A stretch of DNA of 64,000 bases from NCBI RefSeq assembly GCF_022549695.1, contig NZ_JAKZGS010000003.1, positions 124,001 to 188,000 of the forward strand, given 5' to 3'. Positions 62,901 to 64,000 of this stretch are shown piece after piece (position 1 is the stretch's first letter; each line of letters opens with the position of its first letter). The notes beneath the pieces are model-generated. The model had not been told where the DNA came from. It made no database searches and saw nothing but the letters and a program-made list of their open reading frames with translations. Source of the DNA: Belliella calami. GTDB taxonomy: Bacteria > Bacteroidota > Bacteroidia > Cytophagales > Cyclobacteriaceae. Both the position numbers and the translations under genes were made by a program.

Positions 62901-63692
62901 ATGTCAACATATAAAGTACCAACCATGGCCGAGATGGCCTCATCTGGACAGAGTCCCGAAATCCTTTTTTGGGTAGGCTGTGCAGGTTCCTTTGATGATA
63001 GATACAAGGCCGTAACACAGGCTTTTGTCAAGATACTTAATAAAGTAGGAGTGAGCTTTGCCGTATTGGGTACAGAGGAAGCTTGTACCGGCGATCCTGC
63101 AAGAAGAGCAGGCAATGAATTCCTTTTCCAAATGCAGGCTGTAGCCAATATTCAGGTGATGAATGGCTACGAAGTCAAAAAGGTAGTCACAGCTTGCCCT
63201 CATTGCTTCAATACGATCAAGAATGAATATCCTGCTTTGGGAGGAAATTATGAAGTGATTCATCACTCCCAATTTCTCCAACAACTCATAAATGAAGGCA
63301 AAGTAGCACTCCAAGGTGGTGGAGAATTCAAAGGAAAGAAAATCACCTTCCACGATTCTTGTTACCTAGGTCGTGCAAATGATGTCTATGAAGCTCCGAG
63401 AGATGTGATCAAAGCCTTAGATGTGGAGTTGGTAGAGATGAAGCGTTGCAAAACAAAAGGTCTTTGCTGTGGCGCAGGAGGTGCACAGATGTTCAAAGAG
63501 CCTGAAAATGGCAAAAAAGACATCAATGTAGAGCGGACGGAAGAGGCTTTGGCTACAGGGGCATCTGCGATAGCAGTGGGTTGCCCGTTCTGCCTGACGA
63601 TGATGACTGATGGGGTAAAAAATAAAGAGCGCGAGCATGATGTCCAAGTCTATGATTTGGCTGAGATGATCGCCAAGGATATGGGCATTTGA
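62901..63692 (+). CDS. CCG-domain (HdrB/GlpC-like) iron-sulfur protein
   Basis: 263 aa with two cysteine-rich CCG domains: 'WVGCAGSFDDRYK' near residue 23 with 'ACPHCFNTIKNEYP' near 97, and 'HDSCYLGRANDVYEAPRD' near 152 with GLCCGAGGAQMF near 189 and 'GCPFCLTMMTDG' near 231. Such domains bind non-cubane or [4Fe-4S] clusters in heterodisulfide reductase B, GlpC and LutA. It should be the catalytic partner of the membrane protein encoded just upstream. The substrate is unknown. Confidence 0.9.
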   Translation: MSTYKVPTMAEMASSGQSPEILFWVGCAGSFDDRYKAVTQAFVKILNKVGVSFAVLGTEEACTGDPARRAGNEFLFQMQAVANIQVMNGYEVKKVVTACPHCFNTIKNEYPALGGNYEVIHHSQFLQQLINEGKVALQGGGEFKGKKITFHDSCYLGRANDVYEAPRDVIKALDVELVEMKRCKTKGLCCGAGGAQMFKEPENGKKDINVERTEEALATGASAIAVGCPFCLTMMTDGVKNKEREHDVQVYDLAEMIAKDMGI

Positions 63693-64000
63693 TTTGAGCG
63701 TATTTGGATTGTATGTTCAGACCTGCCAGGTTTTTAAAACCTGGCAGGTCTTTTTATTTTTCATAAAAAAAGATGATCAAAAGGTATCTTTACACTATCC
63801 CTTCGGTAGAGAAGCAGCGTTTGATTTCTTTACCGTGGTCTGTGTCTGCACAGACCACCACATGAATCAGCGTTTGATTTCTTATTGTGTTCTGTGTCTC
63901 CACAGACCACCACATGACTTATATCCAATTTGTAATTGAATCCTTAAAGGATTTCTCTTTTTGAAGCTATTAAAATTTAAGTCGAGAATAATGACAGACT
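63693..64000. repeat. Terminator and 53-bp tandem hairpin repeat at window end
   Basis: After the CCG gene comes a terminator (63719-63756). Then two 53-bp units starting at 63815 and 63868 share cagcgtttgatttctt and carry GTGGTCTGTGTC-TG-CACAGACCAC hairpins at 63835-63858 and 63887-63910. These match the triple hairpin array at 58047-58192. No gene is visible to the window end. Confidence 0.75.
63719..63756 (+). terminator. Terminator after CCG-domain gene
   Basis: AGACCTGCCAGGTTTT-T-AAAACCTGGCAGGTCT perfect 16-bp stem followed by T's. Confidence 0.9.

Overview
The window looks like chromosomal DNA of a Bacteroidota bacterium, most likely order Cytophagales, family Cyclobacteriaceae (Algoriphagus/Belliella-like). 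This is inferred from low G+C, TAnnTTTG-type -7 promoter boxes, few Shine-Dalgarno sites, tandem Skp/OmpH proteins behind BamA, a DUF6089 protein beside uppS, FKBP lipoproteins beside ndk and nrnA, and SusC/Oar-type TonB receptors. No phage, insertion sequence, CRISPR array or rRNA was seen. One tRNA (Phe) is present.

Layout. 0-8 kb: a truncated AsmA-like giant protein, then minus-strand mnmD-ispF, an M16 peptidase, and a copper module (copA plus a small HMA protein). 8-13 kb: CBS protein-nadK, a PLP dehydratase, and the agmatine-to-putrescine pair aguB-aguA. 13-19 kb: minus-strand envelope operon DUF6089-uppS-bamA-ompH-ompH. 19-26 kb: M23 peptidase, coaX, an SSAT-like acetyltransferase, a TRIC-type channel, a Kazal protein, and a VWA/MoxR-AAA pair. 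25.8-32 kb: ndk, nrnA and three tandem FKBP lipoproteins (a gldI-like neighbourhood), a saccharopine-dehydrogenase-like gene with deoC. 31.8-34.5 kb: two divergent phosphate transporters (Na/Pi and PiT-like). 34.7-36 kb: tadA and sod. 36-38 kb: a compact cassette of two small exported two-cysteine peptides plus a propeller lipoprotein. 38-43 kb: an outer-membrane beta-barrel receptor and an M14 peptidase. 43-47 kb: three tiny tandem PLDc_N membrane proteins, a TIGR01777 epimerase, and a CLC transporter behind a fluoride riboswitch. 47-57 kb: aspS, a secreted protein of unknown function, a YhhN protein, an Oar-like TonB receptor, an oxoamine-synthase-like enzyme and an MFS transporter. 57-61 kb: hemH and an ECF sigma/anti-sigma/DUF4252 cluster. 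61-64 kb: tRNA-Phe and an HdrC/HdrB-like iron-sulfur pair.

Most interesting points: the fluoride riboswitch joined to a CLC-F-type transporter (45.17-46.57 kb); the two-peptide/lipoprotein cassette (36.4-37.8 kb); and a rich set of intergenic palindromic repeats, one with a compensatory base-pair change between copies, others in tandem hairpin arrays. All function calls come from motif recognition by eye. No database search was run.
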